The notes under the pieces are model-generated. The model worked only from the letters and a program-made list of their open reading frames with translations. It was not told the origin of the DNA and ran no database searches. A stretch of 64,000 nucleotides of DNA from Chitinophagales bacterium (GTDB lineage Bacteria > Bacteroidota > Bacteroidia > Chitinophagales > LD1). The position numbers and the translations under genes were made by a program. Shown in pieces: positions 17,722-26,623 of the stretch. Within the stretch, counting starts at the first letter, position 1; each line of letters begins with the position of its first letter. The stretch is taken from NCBI GenBank assembly GCA_016787045.1, contig JAEUVA010000010.1, positions 1 through 64,000 on the forward strand, written 5' to 3'.

Positions 17722-17786
17722 TACTGTTCAGATTAGTTTAAACAAAAATATGTTGCAACACGAAAGAATGTGAGTTCAAATACATG

Positions 17787-20700
17787 CTATTCCTTGGTGA
17801 CTAAAAATCGTTTTAGCGCTACACTCTTGCCCCCATTATCATATAGATGCAACAAGTATGCCCCTGAGCTAAAACTGCTTAAGTCTATTTGCTGACGGTT
17901 GCCGGTAACATTCGCTGCAACAATAATTTTACTCAAAACATCCGAAATTCGGTAGCTGTAATTCAGCATGGCAAATTCGGTTTCTAATATCAATTGCGCT
18001 TGCGATGGGTTGGGATAAATTTTAACTTGTTCTTGTAGTGTATTTTCAATGCCCAGTATTTCTATACAAACCGTATCGGAGGTGGCGCGGCAGCCGTTGG
18101 CATCGGTTATCTCTACGCTATAGCATCCGCTGATGGAAGCGGTAAATTGCTGGCCGGTAGCGCCTACAGGCGAGCCATCTAACTGCCATTCGTAAGTATT
18201 TGCGGTGGTGCTGCTTAGCAGGTTGCCGTTGGCAGTAATAACAGGTGCCGCAGGCAATGCAAAAACGGTAACAAGTGTACTGTCAGAAAAATTAATGCAG
18301 CCGTTTTGGTCGGTTGCCTTCAGCGCATAGCTGCCGGTTTGTGTAGTGGTGTAGGTATTTCCGGTGGCATTGCTTATTGGTTGCCAGTGGTTCAGCCACT
18401 GGTAGTTGATGCCACTGATGGCGGTAGTAGAAAGAGTTACCTCCTCGTCCGCACAAAAAGAAGTGCTGCCGGAGGCACTCACCACAGGTGCCACAGGAAG
18501 CGGGTGAATAGTTACTGTAATAGTGTTTGATGTACCCGGGCAACTGCTTTGGTCTGTTATTTGCAACGCGTAATTACCGGTAGCGGCAGCAATAATATTA
18601 GTGGAGGTGGCTCCATTAATTGCCTGACCGTTGTACAGCCATTGGTAACTGTAACCACTTACCGCATTGGTGTTGAGTGTAACGGTTTCTCCGGTACAAA
18701 CAGCTGTGTTTCCGTTGGCGTTGATGCTTACATTAATAGCTTGGCAACTCAGGTTTACGGTTTGTGTGTAAGTAGTGCTGCCACAGCTGTTGGTGGTGGT
18801 TAGGGTTACTGTGTAGGTGCCGGTGTTGGCGTAAGTGTGTGTGGGGCTGGCAGTATTGTCAAGAGCGCCATCGCCAAAATCCCAAGAGTAAGTGGTGGAG
18901 TTGGAGGAAGAGTTGGTAAACGTAACTGTGTTGCTGTTAACTGCGTACGTAAAAAACGGTGTTGGCAACGGATTTACCACTACTGTCTGAGAGGCAGTAG
19001 CACTACATCCCGGTGTGGAAACCGTAACTGTATAATTGCCTGCTTGGTTCACCGTTATGTTTTGAAATGTAGCTCCATTGCTCCAGAGGTAAGTAGTACC
19101 TGCACTGGCCGTAAGCGTTACGTTACTGTTAGCACAAATGGTGGTGCTTCCGCTGGCAGAAATAGATGCAGTAGGGGTAGTTGTGGTAACTGTTACAGGG
19201 ATAGATTTTGTGCTGCATCCATTACTTACTTCTACTGCGTAGTTGCCGGCAGCAGCAGCGGTGTAGCTGGCAGATGTTGCCCCCGAAATTAGCGTATCGT
19301 TTTTGTACCACTTATAGGTTAGGCCACTGCCTGTATTGGCATTTAACTGCACGTTTCCACCGGGGCAGATGGCAGTGCTGCTTTGCGGTGTTACTGAAGC
19401 GGTAGGCAGCGCGTTTACGGTTACAGCTACCGCATCGGAGGTTAAAGTATTTGGGCCAAGTGTGATGGCAACGGTGTAGTTGCCCCCTAATGTTGCGATG
19501 TAAGAAGAGGTGTTGGCTCCACTGATGAGGTTACCATCGCGATACCACTGATACGTGTATCCGGTACCGGATATGGCTTCCAACAACACCGATTGCCCAG
19601 TACAAAAAGTAGTACCACTTCGGGGCAAAATACGTTTGTCCACTATCAGGTTTTCATCACCGTTTTGGTAGGGCATGTAGGCAAAAAACACCATCATCAT
19701 TTCATCTTCTGTACCTTCTCCCGCACTTACGTTTTGTGGCGGGCTATTGGGGTTAAATGGGTTGTTGGCCGTATTGTCGTAAAACGCACGGGCGCGCAAG
19801 GTTGCTCCAGAGGGCACCTTGACCGTGTTCGGAAAAATGTAGTTATCCTGCCAATGAAAATCCCACTGCGGAATATCTACAAAACGGATGGTATCTCCGG
19901 GGGTAGAGGTGGTGGCAAAAGTAGTTAAGCTGCGCCCAATCAGGTGCATGTGTGGCGATGCGGCTAAAAGCGTAACCGTAGCTGGTACATTTGCTTGCTC
20001 ATAAAATGTTTTGGTGGTATTGGCCGGTATGCTCAATGGTCCGTTTGTCAAAGAAGTAAAATGATTGAGAGCGGGCTGAAAACTGATTTCGCGTTGCGGG
20101 GTAGTGGTTAACTTCATATTAAAGGTAGTTGCATCGCTCAGCCCTGCACTGCCTGGGGCGTAGTGCATCTGAAAAATAATGCGCGTATTGGGCGGCAAAC
20201 GAAAGCCCGTACCGGGCGGTGTAAAGTAGGGTTGCCCACCGGGTACATAGCCATAAATAAGTTTAGAGGCCAGTGAACCGGTACCACCGGGGTTATTGGG
20301 GTTAATAGGATTGTTAGTTGTATCCATAAACACCAACACGTGGTGTACAATTTCCGGATTTCCGGGAATCACTTCTAAGGCAGTAGCGTATTTAGTTTGT
20401 GTGAGGCCGGTATTAACCACAAAATTTCTATACACATCGCCATTGCCCACCACAGTGTAGCTGGGGAAGGTGAGCGACAAATCTACGCTACCCAATTGCG
20501 AACTACTGCTGTACACCGGGGGAGCCGGAGCATTAGCCAAATTACCGGCAGGCGCACCGTTGGTGGCCCACTGTTGAATGGCCAATATTTCTGCCGGTGT
20601 TAATACTCGCTGGTGAGCGTAGGTTTTGTAGTTAGGATTGGCTTTCCACGGTGGCATAATACCATTGCTTACAGCATAGTTGATATTAAACTTATACATA

Positions 20701-20870
20701 GCGGCCTCGCTGTAGCTCATAAACGAGGTAGGCGCTAAGCCCCCGGGATGATGGCACGGTGTGCAATGCTTGTAAACAATGCGTGCCACATCGCTGCTCC
20801 AGGTGGTTGTTTGTGCTGTTGTAAAATATGCGATGCAGGTAACGCCAACAAAAAGTAAATAATTTTTCAT
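17787..20870 (-). CDS. T9SS-secreted cytochrome c / copper type II monooxygenase-like protein with Ig-like and PKD repeats
   Basis: About 1027 aa from MKNYLLFVG (20870); an upstream ATG at 20891 adds seven residues. A signal peptide is followed by a cytochrome c motif C-T-P-C-H (residues 43-47 of the longer frame) with M79 in NGIMPPW as likely axial ligand. Next comes a domain with H183-H184 (IVHHVLVF), H243 (QMHYAP), H314-M-H316 (SPHMHLIG) and M398 or a neighbour (EDEMMMVFF). This is the order of the six copper ligands of peptidylglycine monooxygenase-type enzymes. About five Ig-like repeats, one PKD domain (SWDFGDGALDNT) and a T9SS sorting domain (IYPNPSQAQLILETE) follow. Substrate unknown; the heme could deliver electrons to copper. 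Confidence 0.85.
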   Translation of the reverse strand: MKNYLLFVGVTCIAYFTTAQTTTWSSDVARIVYKHCTPCHHPGGLAPTSFMSYSEAAMYKFNINYAVSNGIMPPWKANPNYKTYAHQRVLTPAEILAIQQWATNGAPAGNLANAPAPPVYSSSSQLGSVDLSLTFPSYTVVGNGDVYRNFVVNTGLTQTKYATALEVIPGNPEIVHHVLVFMDTTNNPINPNNPGGTGSLASKLIYGYVPGGQPYFTPPGTGFRLPPNTRIIFQMHYAPGSAGLSDATTFNMKLTTTPQREISFQPALNHFTSLTNGPLSIPANTTKTFYEQANVPATVTLLAASPHMHLIGRSLTTFATTSTPGDTIRFVDIPQWDFHWQDNYIFPNTVKVPSGATLRARAFYDNTANNPFNPNSPPQNVSAGEGTEDEMMMVFFAYMPYQNGDENLIVDKRILPRSGTTFCTGQSVLLEAISGTGYTYQWYRDGNLISGANTSSYIATLGGNYTVAITLGPNTLTSDAVAVTVNALPTASVTPQSSTAICPGGNVQLNANTGSGLTYKWYKNDTLISGATSASYTAAAAGNYAVEVSNGCSTKSIPVTVTTTTPTASISASGSTTICANSNVTLTASAGTTYLWSNGATFQNITVNQAGNYTVTVSTPGCSATASQTVVVNPLPTPFFTYAVNSNTVTFTNSSSNSTTYSWDFGDGALDNTASPTHTYANTGTYTVTLTTTNSCGSTTYTQTVNLSCQAINVSINANGNTAVCTGETVTLNTNAVSGYSYQWLYNGQAINGATSTNIIAAATGNYALQITDQSSCPGTSNTITVTIHPLPVAPVVSASGSTSFCADEEVTLSTTAISGINYQWLNHWQPISNATGNTYTTTQTGSYALKATDQNGCINFSDSTLVTVFALPAAPVITANGNLLSSTTANTYEWQLDGSPVGATGQQFTASISGCYSVEITDANGCRATSDTVCIEILGIENTLQEQVKIYPNPSQAQLILETEFAMLNYSYRISDVLSKIIVAANVTGNRQQIDLSSFSSGAYLLHLYDNGGKSVALKRFLVTKE

Positions 20871-21046
20871 CCGGTAGGGGTTATGTTCCAAAAGAACAGA
20901 AAACTATTGGGATGAGCAACCTCCGGGTAGGGATATATATAGTTACACACCGTACTGAAAAAGTTACAACTTATGCTGGCACTATGGAGAACTGAACGAT
21001 GTACTAGAAGTAATAACTGCATCTTCGCTACATTAGTTAGTTTCGC

Positions 21047-22522
21047 TTGAACCCGCTCAAACGCCTTGCTTCACAAACCTTTATATACGGTATCCCCAGT
21101 ATAGCCGGTAGGTTTTTGAATTATCTGCTCACCTATTTGTACACCCGTGTGTTTACCACCGGAGAGTTTGGTGTAAACAGTGAGTTTTATGCGTATAGCG
21201 GTTTTTTTACCGTATTGCTGGCCTTTGGTTTAGAAACCGGTTTTTTCCGCTTCAGGCAAAAATCTAACCAACCCGAAAAGGTATTTTCTACGGCACTTAA
21301 CTTTTTACTGCTCACTTCGGGCGTTTTTTTGGGGTTGTTGTATTTGTTTTCGCAACCTCTTGCCGATGCGTTGTACTACGGAAACCACGTAGAGTATCTA
21401 CAATGGTTTGGGTGGATACTGGCTTTAGATGCGGCATGTGCATTGCCCTTTGCAAAGTTAAGAGCAGAAAACAAGCCACTACAGTTTGCCGGCACCAAAC
21501 TGGTTGAAATTCTTATCAATATTGGTTTTAATATTTTCTTTTTAGTTGTTTGCCGCTACGCGTATCTCAACAACAGCAATTCATTTTTAGCATCGCTCTA
21601 CAGCCCCGAAATTGGCGTGGGTTATGTGTTTATTGCCAACCTGGTAGCCAGTGCTGTAAAAGCGGCTTTGCTACTGCCCCATTTTCGCAGTATGGCAGGT
21701 GGAATAGACAAACAACTACTGCGTGAAATGCTGCGCTATTCTTTACCCATGGTAGTTATCGGCTTTGCCGGAGTGATTAATGAAATGTTGGATAGAACCT
21801 TGCTGAAATACTTACTGCCTTACGATATGAACACCAATTTACAGCAGTTGGGCATTTACAGTGCATGCTACAAACTGAGCATATTGATGTCGCTTTTTGT
21901 GCAAGCATTTCGTTTTGCGGCAGAGCCATTCTTTTTTGCACAGGCAGCAAAAGAAAATGCAAAAAAAATGTATGCCGATGTGCTCAAGTACTTTACCATA
22001 TTTTGCGTGCTGGTGTTTTTAGGAGTGATGCTCTACTTAGATGATGTGCAGTTATTTATCGGCAAAGATTTTCGCGAGGGGCTTCATGTAGTTCCTATTC
22101 TGCTTCTGGCTAATATGTTTTTGGGTATTTATGTTAACCTATCTATCTGGTACAAATTAACCGACCGCACCATGACAGGTGCGTGGGTGTCTGTAGCAGG
22201 AGCACTCATCACTATTTTGCTCAATGTAATTTTTATTCCTAAGTACGGCTATACCGCCAGCGCTTGGGCTACTTTGGTTTGTTATGGATTTATGGCAGCG
22301 GTTTCCTATCTACTAGGGCAAAAATATTACCCGGTGAAGTACGAAATTGGGCGAATATTGGCATACATGGCACTAGGTATAGCGCTGTGGTTGGCTTTTG
22401 AAAAAACAAAGCAAATGGGCGCACAATTTGTAATAGCCACGGGCTACATCATGTTGTTTTTGTCAGCAGTTTACTTTTTGGAACGAAGAGGAGTATCGTC
22501 TGCAAACACAAACGCCACATAG
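21047..22522 (+). CDS. Polysaccharide/lipid-linked sugar flippase (MOP superfamily, Wzx-like)
   Basis: 491 aa, about 12-14 transmembrane helices. The start is TTG at 21047 (NPLKRLASQTFIYGIPSIAG), matching the conserved N-terminus of Wzx/MVF-like transporters; the first in-frame ATG would cut into the first helix. TVLLAFGLETGFFRFRQK and YTASAWATLVCYGFMA are typical of this group. It probably flips undecaprenyl-linked O-unit or exopolysaccharide repeats across the inner membrane. No glycosyltransferase cluster is adjacent. Confidence 0.87.
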   Translation: MNPLKRLASQTFIYGIPSIAGRFLNYLLTYLYTRVFTTGEFGVNSEFYAYSGFFTVLLAFGLETGFFRFRQKSNQPEKVFSTALNFLLLTSGVFLGLLYLFSQPLADALYYGNHVEYLQWFGWILALDAACALPFAKLRAENKPLQFAGTKLVEILINIGFNIFFLVVCRYAYLNNSNSFLASLYSPEIGVGYVFIANLVASAVKAALLLPHFRSMAGGIDKQLLREMLRYSLPMVVIGFAGVINEMLDRTLLKYLLPYDMNTNLQQLGIYSACYKLSILMSLFVQAFRFAAEPFFFAQAAKENAKKMYADVLKYFTIFCVLVFLGVMLYLDDVQLFIGKDFREGLHVVPILLLANMFLGIYVNLSIWYKLTDRTMTGAWVSVAGALITILLNVIFIPKYGYTASAWATLVCYGFMAAVSYLLGQKYYPVKYEIGRILAYMALGIALWLAFEKTKQMGAQFVIATGYIMLFLSAVYFLERRGVSSANTNAT

Positions 22523-22611
22523 GCCGTTGTAAGGCATACTTCCCTAATCAATGTTAATGCCCAAGAAATAAAATTCCGAATTTGTATGTTCGCGCAAACG
22601 CTCCTATGTAT

Positions 22612-23004
22612 ATGAAGCCGTACTTTGCGCTGCTTTTTTTTGTATTTGCAATACATTTGGCATACTGCCAGCAAGCCCTACCGTTTAAAACCTACCAAAC
22701 CATGCGCGACTCTACTACTGCTATGGATGTAATTATGATGCTGGGCAAAGGAGGCAGCATGAGCTTAGAGGGGAGAAATGTGCAACTCTTCAACCAGTTT
22801 TTTGATAATGCCACTGCCAAAAAAACAGAGGCACCACAAGCGGGGTTAATTATGTGGCTTATTAATGGACGCGAGTTTATCTCGGGCAATTATTATTTGG
22901 GCGATTCTTCCGGCTATGTGGTGTTTAAGAAAGACGATAAAGAATACATCAACCGCATTAATGCACAGGGAAATACTTTTTTTAAAAGCCAGATAAAACA
23001 ATAG
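22612..23004 (+). CDS. Secreted protein of unknown function
   Basis: 130 aa from MKPYFALLFF (22612); the frame is open upstream to 22582. A clear signal peptide ends at HLAYCQQ. The mature part is mixed alpha/beta with charged segments (KKDDKEYINRINAQGNTFFKSQIK), and no family was recognised. First gene of a compact plus-strand run: 3 nt before yajQ, then YbaB/EbfC and a membrane protein. The tight spacing makes cotranscription likely. Confidence 0.7.
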   Translation: MKPYFALLFFVFAIHLAYCQQALPFKTYQTMRDSTTAMDVIMMLGKGGSMSLEGRNVQLFNQFFDNATAKKTEAPQAGLIMWLINGREFISGNYYLGDSSGYVVFKKDDKEYINRINAQGNTFFKSQIKQ

Positions 23005-23007
23005 CGT

Positions 23008-23499
23008 ATGCCATCGTTTGATGTAGTGAGCAAAGTAGATCCGCAGGTGGTAGAAAACGCCATCAACGTGGCGAAAAAAGAAATTCAAAACCGCTACGAT
23101 TTTCACGGCACCAATACAGATATTGATTTCAACAAAAAGGATTTAACGCTGCAGATTACCACGGCAAACGATATGCAGATTACCACCGTTGTAGATATTA
23201 TCATTATGCGAGGCAGCAAGCAGGGCATAGATCCGCGCAGTTACGATGTAAGCAAAGAGCACTACAGCAGCGGTGCCATGGTCAAAAAAGACATCAAACT
23301 CAAAAACGGGTTAGATGCCGAAGCTATCAAAAAAATAATGAAAGCCATTAAAGACACCGGCACCAAAGTGCAATCGCAAAAAATGGATAACATTATTCGC
23401 GTGAGTGGAAAAAAGATAGATGAATTGCAGCAAGTAATGGCCGCTTTGCGCTCGGGCGATTTTGGATTTTCACTACAGTTTGAAAACATGAAATCATAA
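23008..23499 (+). CDS. yajQ: YajQ family nucleotide-binding protein
   Basis: 163 aa, the family's normal size. Diagnostic features are the N-terminus PSFDVVSKVDPQVVENAI, the KEIQNRYDF segment, KKMDNIIRVSGKKIDELQQV-type sequence, and the C-terminal LRSGDFGFSLQFENMK. YajQ proteins have two ferredoxin-like domains and bind nucleotides; some bind cyclic di-GMP and act as transcription co-regulators, but others have different ligands. Lies 3 nt after the secreted protein and 12 nt before the YbaB/EbfC gene. Confidence 0.95.
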   Translation: MPSFDVVSKVDPQVVENAINVAKKEIQNRYDFHGTNTDIDFNKKDLTLQITTANDMQITTVVDIIIMRGSKQGIDPRSYDVSKEHYSSGAMVKKDIKLKNGLDAEAIKKIMKAIKDTGTKVQSQKMDNIIRVSGKKIDELQQVMAALRSGDFGFSLQFENMKS

Positions 23500-23511
23500 A
23501 ACGAAACAGAT

Positions 23512-23796
23512 ATGGGATTTTTTGACCAAATGAAGCAACTCAATGAGTTGAAAGAAAAAATGGAGGAAAGCAAAAAACGCTTAGACGCCATAGAAGTAGA
23601 AAGCAGCAATGAGTATGTGCGCATTACCGCATCGGGCAACCGCAAAGTGAAAACTGTAGAGCTGCTGAAAACAGATGACGTGACAGCGTTGCAAAGCCAC
23701 TTGACAGACGCGATAAACGAAGTATTGGCCAAAGCTGAAAATATAATGCAAAGCGAAATGATGAGCAACATGCCCAAAATTCCGGGCTTGGGTTAA
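23512..23796 (+). CDS. YbaB/EbfC-like nucleoid-associated protein
   Basis: 94 aa. It has the family layout: an N-terminal helix (KQLNELKEKMEESKKRLDAI), a beta sheet (YVRITASGNRKVKTVEL), a C-terminal helix (HLTDAINEVLAKAENIMQSEM) and a flexible tail (NMPKIPGLG). EbfC proteins form dimers that bind DNA and coat the chromosome. It lies away from dnaX and recR, the usual neighbours in many bacteria, so this may be one of the paralogs known in Bacteroidota. Confidence 0.8.
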   Translation: MGFFDQMKQLNELKEKMEESKKRLDAIEVESSNEYVRITASGNRKVKTVELLKTDDVTALQSHLTDAINEVLAKAENIMQSEMMSNMPKIPGLG

Positions 23797-23807
23797 TTTG
23801 GCACTGC

Positions 23808-24863
23808 GTGAACACTACCAAGATAGACATTGCCAATATGGTGCTGATGGTTTTATCAGCCATTGCCGCCTTTGTGCTGCCTTTTGAAGTGTTTCTATTC
23901 TCTTATGCCGTACTCGGTCCACTACACTACCTTACCGAAATTGGCTGGCTGCACCAGCGCAGTTATTTTACCAATGGCAAAAAAGATTTTTACTGGCTAC
24001 TGGTTCCTTGCTTGGTGCTAACCGTCATTTCGCTCACGTTTATGCTTCGCGATAAATCAGTGGTCAGTCCGTTATACGGTTGGCTATCTTCAGCACTTGG
24101 CGATAACGGATTCAGCATCACTCATGCGTTGATATTTGGCACATTTGCCGGCTCGCTCGCATTGGTTTGGTTAAAAGATTGGGTCTATAAAACCATTTTT
24201 TTGATAGCTGCTTTTTTGGTGGGCTTTGCCTTAATGCATGAAAAACCATTTGTATATCTATTCGGTGTTTTTTTACCTACGCTTATTCATGTGTTTTTGT
24301 TTACCGGCTTGTTTATTTTGTATGGAGCGCTAAAAAACAAAAGCAAAACCGGCTACGCTTCCTTAGCGGTGTTTTTCCTGTGTGCCATTAGTTTTTTTGT
24401 ATGGCAACCACAGTTTGGTTTTTATACGGTTAGTAAACGAGCTGAAGAGGCCTTAGTGAGCAGCGGATTTATTCAACTCAACCAATCTATTCTCCAAATA
24501 TTCAATTTGGGGCAATACACTTACGAGAATGTTTTTCAGTCGGCCACCGGGTTGGGAATCATGCGGTTTATCGCTTTTGCGTACACCTACCACTACCTCA
24601 ACTGGTTTTCAAAAACCGAAGTCATCAAATGGCATCAGGTGCCTCGCTTGCAGTTAGCGGCAGTTATAGGGTTGTGGATCTTGTCTGTAGCGCTATATGC
24701 TTATGATTATTATGTGGGGTTACTGGCATTATACTTTTTAAGTATGCTGCATGTATTGCTGGAGTTTCCGCTCAACTACCGTAGCATCATTGGTATTTTT
24801 GAAGAAAGTACTCTGCTGCTCGGTTGGAAAACGCCCGTGCCGGTGAAGCAAAAACGGAAGTAA
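23808..24863 (+). CDS. Polytopic membrane protein of unknown function
   Basis: 351 aa, start GTG at 23808, 11 nt after the previous stop. About 8-9 hydrophobic helices. Histidines lie close to membrane borders: GPLHYLTEIGWLHQRSYF in the first third, then AYTYHYLNWFSKTEVIKWH and LHVLLEFPLN in the last third. This recalls histidine-motif membrane enzymes such as hydroxylases or Brp/Blh-type proteins, but spacing does not fit any family I can name, so no function is assigned. Last gene of the operon from 22612. Confidence 0.75.
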   Translation: MNTTKIDIANMVLMVLSAIAAFVLPFEVFLFSYAVLGPLHYLTEIGWLHQRSYFTNGKKDFYWLLVPCLVLTVISLTFMLRDKSVVSPLYGWLSSALGDNGFSITHALIFGTFAGSLALVWLKDWVYKTIFLIAAFLVGFALMHEKPFVYLFGVFLPTLIHVFLFTGLFILYGALKNKSKTGYASLAVFFLCAISFFVWQPQFGFYTVSKRAEEALVSSGFIQLNQSILQIFNLGQYTYENVFQSATGLGIMRFIAFAYTYHYLNWFSKTEVIKWHQVPRLQLAAVIGLWILSVALYAYDYYVGLLALYFLSMLHVLLEFPLNYRSIIGIFEESTLLLGWKTPVPVKQKRK

Positions 24864-24864
24864 A

Positions 24865-24941
24865 CCTCTTCTCATTTTCTACTGGCAGGTGTCCTCACCT
24901 GCCTGAATATATGCTTAGTTTTCCTCTTTTCATTTTGTATT
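24865..24941. repeat. Inverted repeat flanked by imperfect direct repeats
   Basis: A perfect 8-bp hairpin, GGCAGGTG (24884-24891) and CACCTGCC (24896-24903) around TCCT, is bracketed by two copies of a 19-nt word: CCTCTTCTCATTTTCTACT at 24865 and CCTCTTTTCATTTTGTATT at 24923, with four differences. No T-run follows the hairpin directly, so it is not a standard terminator. It may be a REP-like element or small mobile remnant. Confidence 0.45.
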
Positions 24942-24972
24942 CTTACTGCGATTTTAGGATAAACACCTAACC

Positions 24973-26514
24973 ATGCCCATTACCGTAGAACTCAAATTGC
25001 ATCCGCGCGATGCAGCTGATGAACAACAGATATTATTTGCGGCTGCAAGAGCAGCCATCATTCATCCTTCGCAAATTGCTGCACTAGTACCCCTTCGCAA
25101 ATCTCTGGATGCCCGTAAAGGCCGCGCAGTTTTTTTGCTTAAAGTGGAGATATACCTGCACGATGAAGAAGTGCAACTGGAGCGCAGATTTTTTCAATTC
25201 AAAAAAGTATGCAACGATATAACCTGCCACATCATCGGCTTTGGCCCGGCAGGCATTTATGCGGCATTGCAATGTTTAGAGCTGGGCATAAAGCCCATTG
25301 TGATAGAGCGCGGCAAACCTGTGGAAGAGCGTTTGAAAGATATTGCTGTAATTCATAAAAAGCAACTTATTGATATAGACAGCAACTACTGCTTTGGCGA
25401 AGGAGGGGCAGGCACGTATAGCGATGGCAAACTCTACACCCGCAGCACTAAGCGGGGCGATGTAAAAAAAGTGCTGGATGTACTGATACAACATGGTGCA
25501 GCACAGCACATTGGCTATGAGGCGCATCCGCATATTGGCACCAATAGGTTGCCGCGCATTATTGCCGTCATGCGGCAAACTATACTAGATGCCGGAGGAG
25601 AGGTGCGTTTTAATCAAAAACTAACAGATGTTAGCTTGACCGAAAATCAAATTAGTCAATTACATTTTGCAGACGGTAGCAAAGAACATTGCCAACAGAT
25701 GATTATAGCCACCGGCCACTCCGCCCGCGATATTTTTGAAATGCTGCACACCAAAGGAATCATGATTGAAGCCAAGCCGTTTGCGTTGGGTGTGCGAGCT
25801 GAGCACGACCAGCGGCTGATAGACCAAATACAATACAAACAACCACGCGGTGAATGGCTGCCGCCATCCAGCTATAGTTTGGTAACACAGGCCTGCGGAC
25901 GTGGAGTATTTTCGTTTTGTATGTGCCCGGGTGGGGTCATTGCTCCGGCTGGTACTGCCCCCAAAGAGATAGTTGTAAACGGATGGAGCAGCAGTGCGCG
26001 CAATGGCCCCTTTGCTAATAGCGGTATGGTAGTAGCCGTAAACCCCGAAAACTGGAAACAATACGAGACACTGGGGCCTTTAGCAGCACTTGAATTTCAA
26101 AAGCAAATAGAGCAAAAGGCCTATTCGTTTACCGACTCTTTACAGGCCCCCGCTCAACGGTTAGAAGATTTTATTCAAGGAAAAACCTCCGCCACTTTAC
26201 CTCGTACTTCCTACCAGCCCGGCCTGCAGTCGGTTGATTTGGCGGAAATATTACCGGCATTTATCACCCAAAGTTTGCGTGAGGGGCTAAAAGATTTTGG
26301 CAAAAAAATGCACGGCTACCGCACCAACGAGGCCTTAATTGTAGGGGTAGAAAGCCGCACTAGCAGCCCGGTGCGCATACCGCGCAGCAAAGAAACCTAT
26401 CGGCATCCGCAAATCAGCAACCTTCTCCCCTGTGGTGAAGGGGCGGGCTATGCCGGAGGTATTGTAAGTGCAGCTATGGATGGCATGGCGTGTGCCTTGG
26501 CGCTGGTTCAATAA
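24973..26514 (+). CDS. FAD-dependent oxidoreductase (uncharacterised NAD(P)/FAD family)
   Basis: 513 aa. A short N-terminal alpha/beta domain (residues 1-85, VELKLHPRDAADEQQ) precedes the dinucleotide-binding fold with GFGPAGIYAAL near residue 93 and VIERGKPVEER. The motif EGGAGTYSDGKLYTRS (about residue 140) and the C-terminal PCGEGAGYAGGIVSAAMDG are typical of this soluble family of FAD dehydrogenases. Substrate and partner are unknown. It appears monocistronic, after a 109-nt gap that contains the inverted-repeat element. Confidence 0.9.
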   Translation: MPITVELKLHPRDAADEQQILFAAARAAIIHPSQIAALVPLRKSLDARKGRAVFLLKVEIYLHDEEVQLERRFFQFKKVCNDITCHIIGFGPAGIYAALQCLELGIKPIVIERGKPVEERLKDIAVIHKKQLIDIDSNYCFGEGGAGTYSDGKLYTRSTKRGDVKKVLDVLIQHGAAQHIGYEAHPHIGTNRLPRIIAVMRQTILDAGGEVRFNQKLTDVSLTENQISQLHFADGSKEHCQQMIIATGHSARDIFEMLHTKGIMIEAKPFALGVRAEHDQRLIDQIQYKQPRGEWLPPSSYSLVTQACGRGVFSFCMCPGGVIAPAGTAPKEIVVNGWSSSARNGPFANSGMVVAVNPENWKQYETLGPLAALEFQKQIEQKAYSFTDSLQAPAQRLEDFIQGKTSATLPRTSYQPGLQSVDLAEILPAFITQSLREGLKDFGKKMHGYRTNEALIVGVESRTSSPVRIPRSKETYRHPQISNLLPCGEGAGYAGGIVSAAMDGMACALALVQ

Positions 26515-26526
26515 TGTAGCCATAAC

Positions 26527-26556
26527 TTTAACAATTGCCCGCCATTTCTATATTTG
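26527..26556 (+). promoter_or_regulatory. Candidate promoter of hppA
   Basis: TTTA at 26527-26530 and TATATTTG at 26549-26556 are 18 nt apart. The -7 box matches the Bacteroidota consensus TAnnTTTG exactly. The inverted repeat CCTTTTTTAAAAAGG at 26561-26575 lies right where transcription would start. Confidence 0.5.
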
Positions 26557-26623
26557 CGCTCCTTTTTTAAAAAGGTGTGTATATAGATTTAACGATTAAC
26601 CGAAACCTTTTAACTCTTATCTA

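Noticed and set aside
23262..23777. 171-aa minus-strand frame across yajQ and the YbaB/EbfC gene
   Set aside because: Two recognised genes occupy the other strand; the Ser/Leu-rich frame shows no motif.
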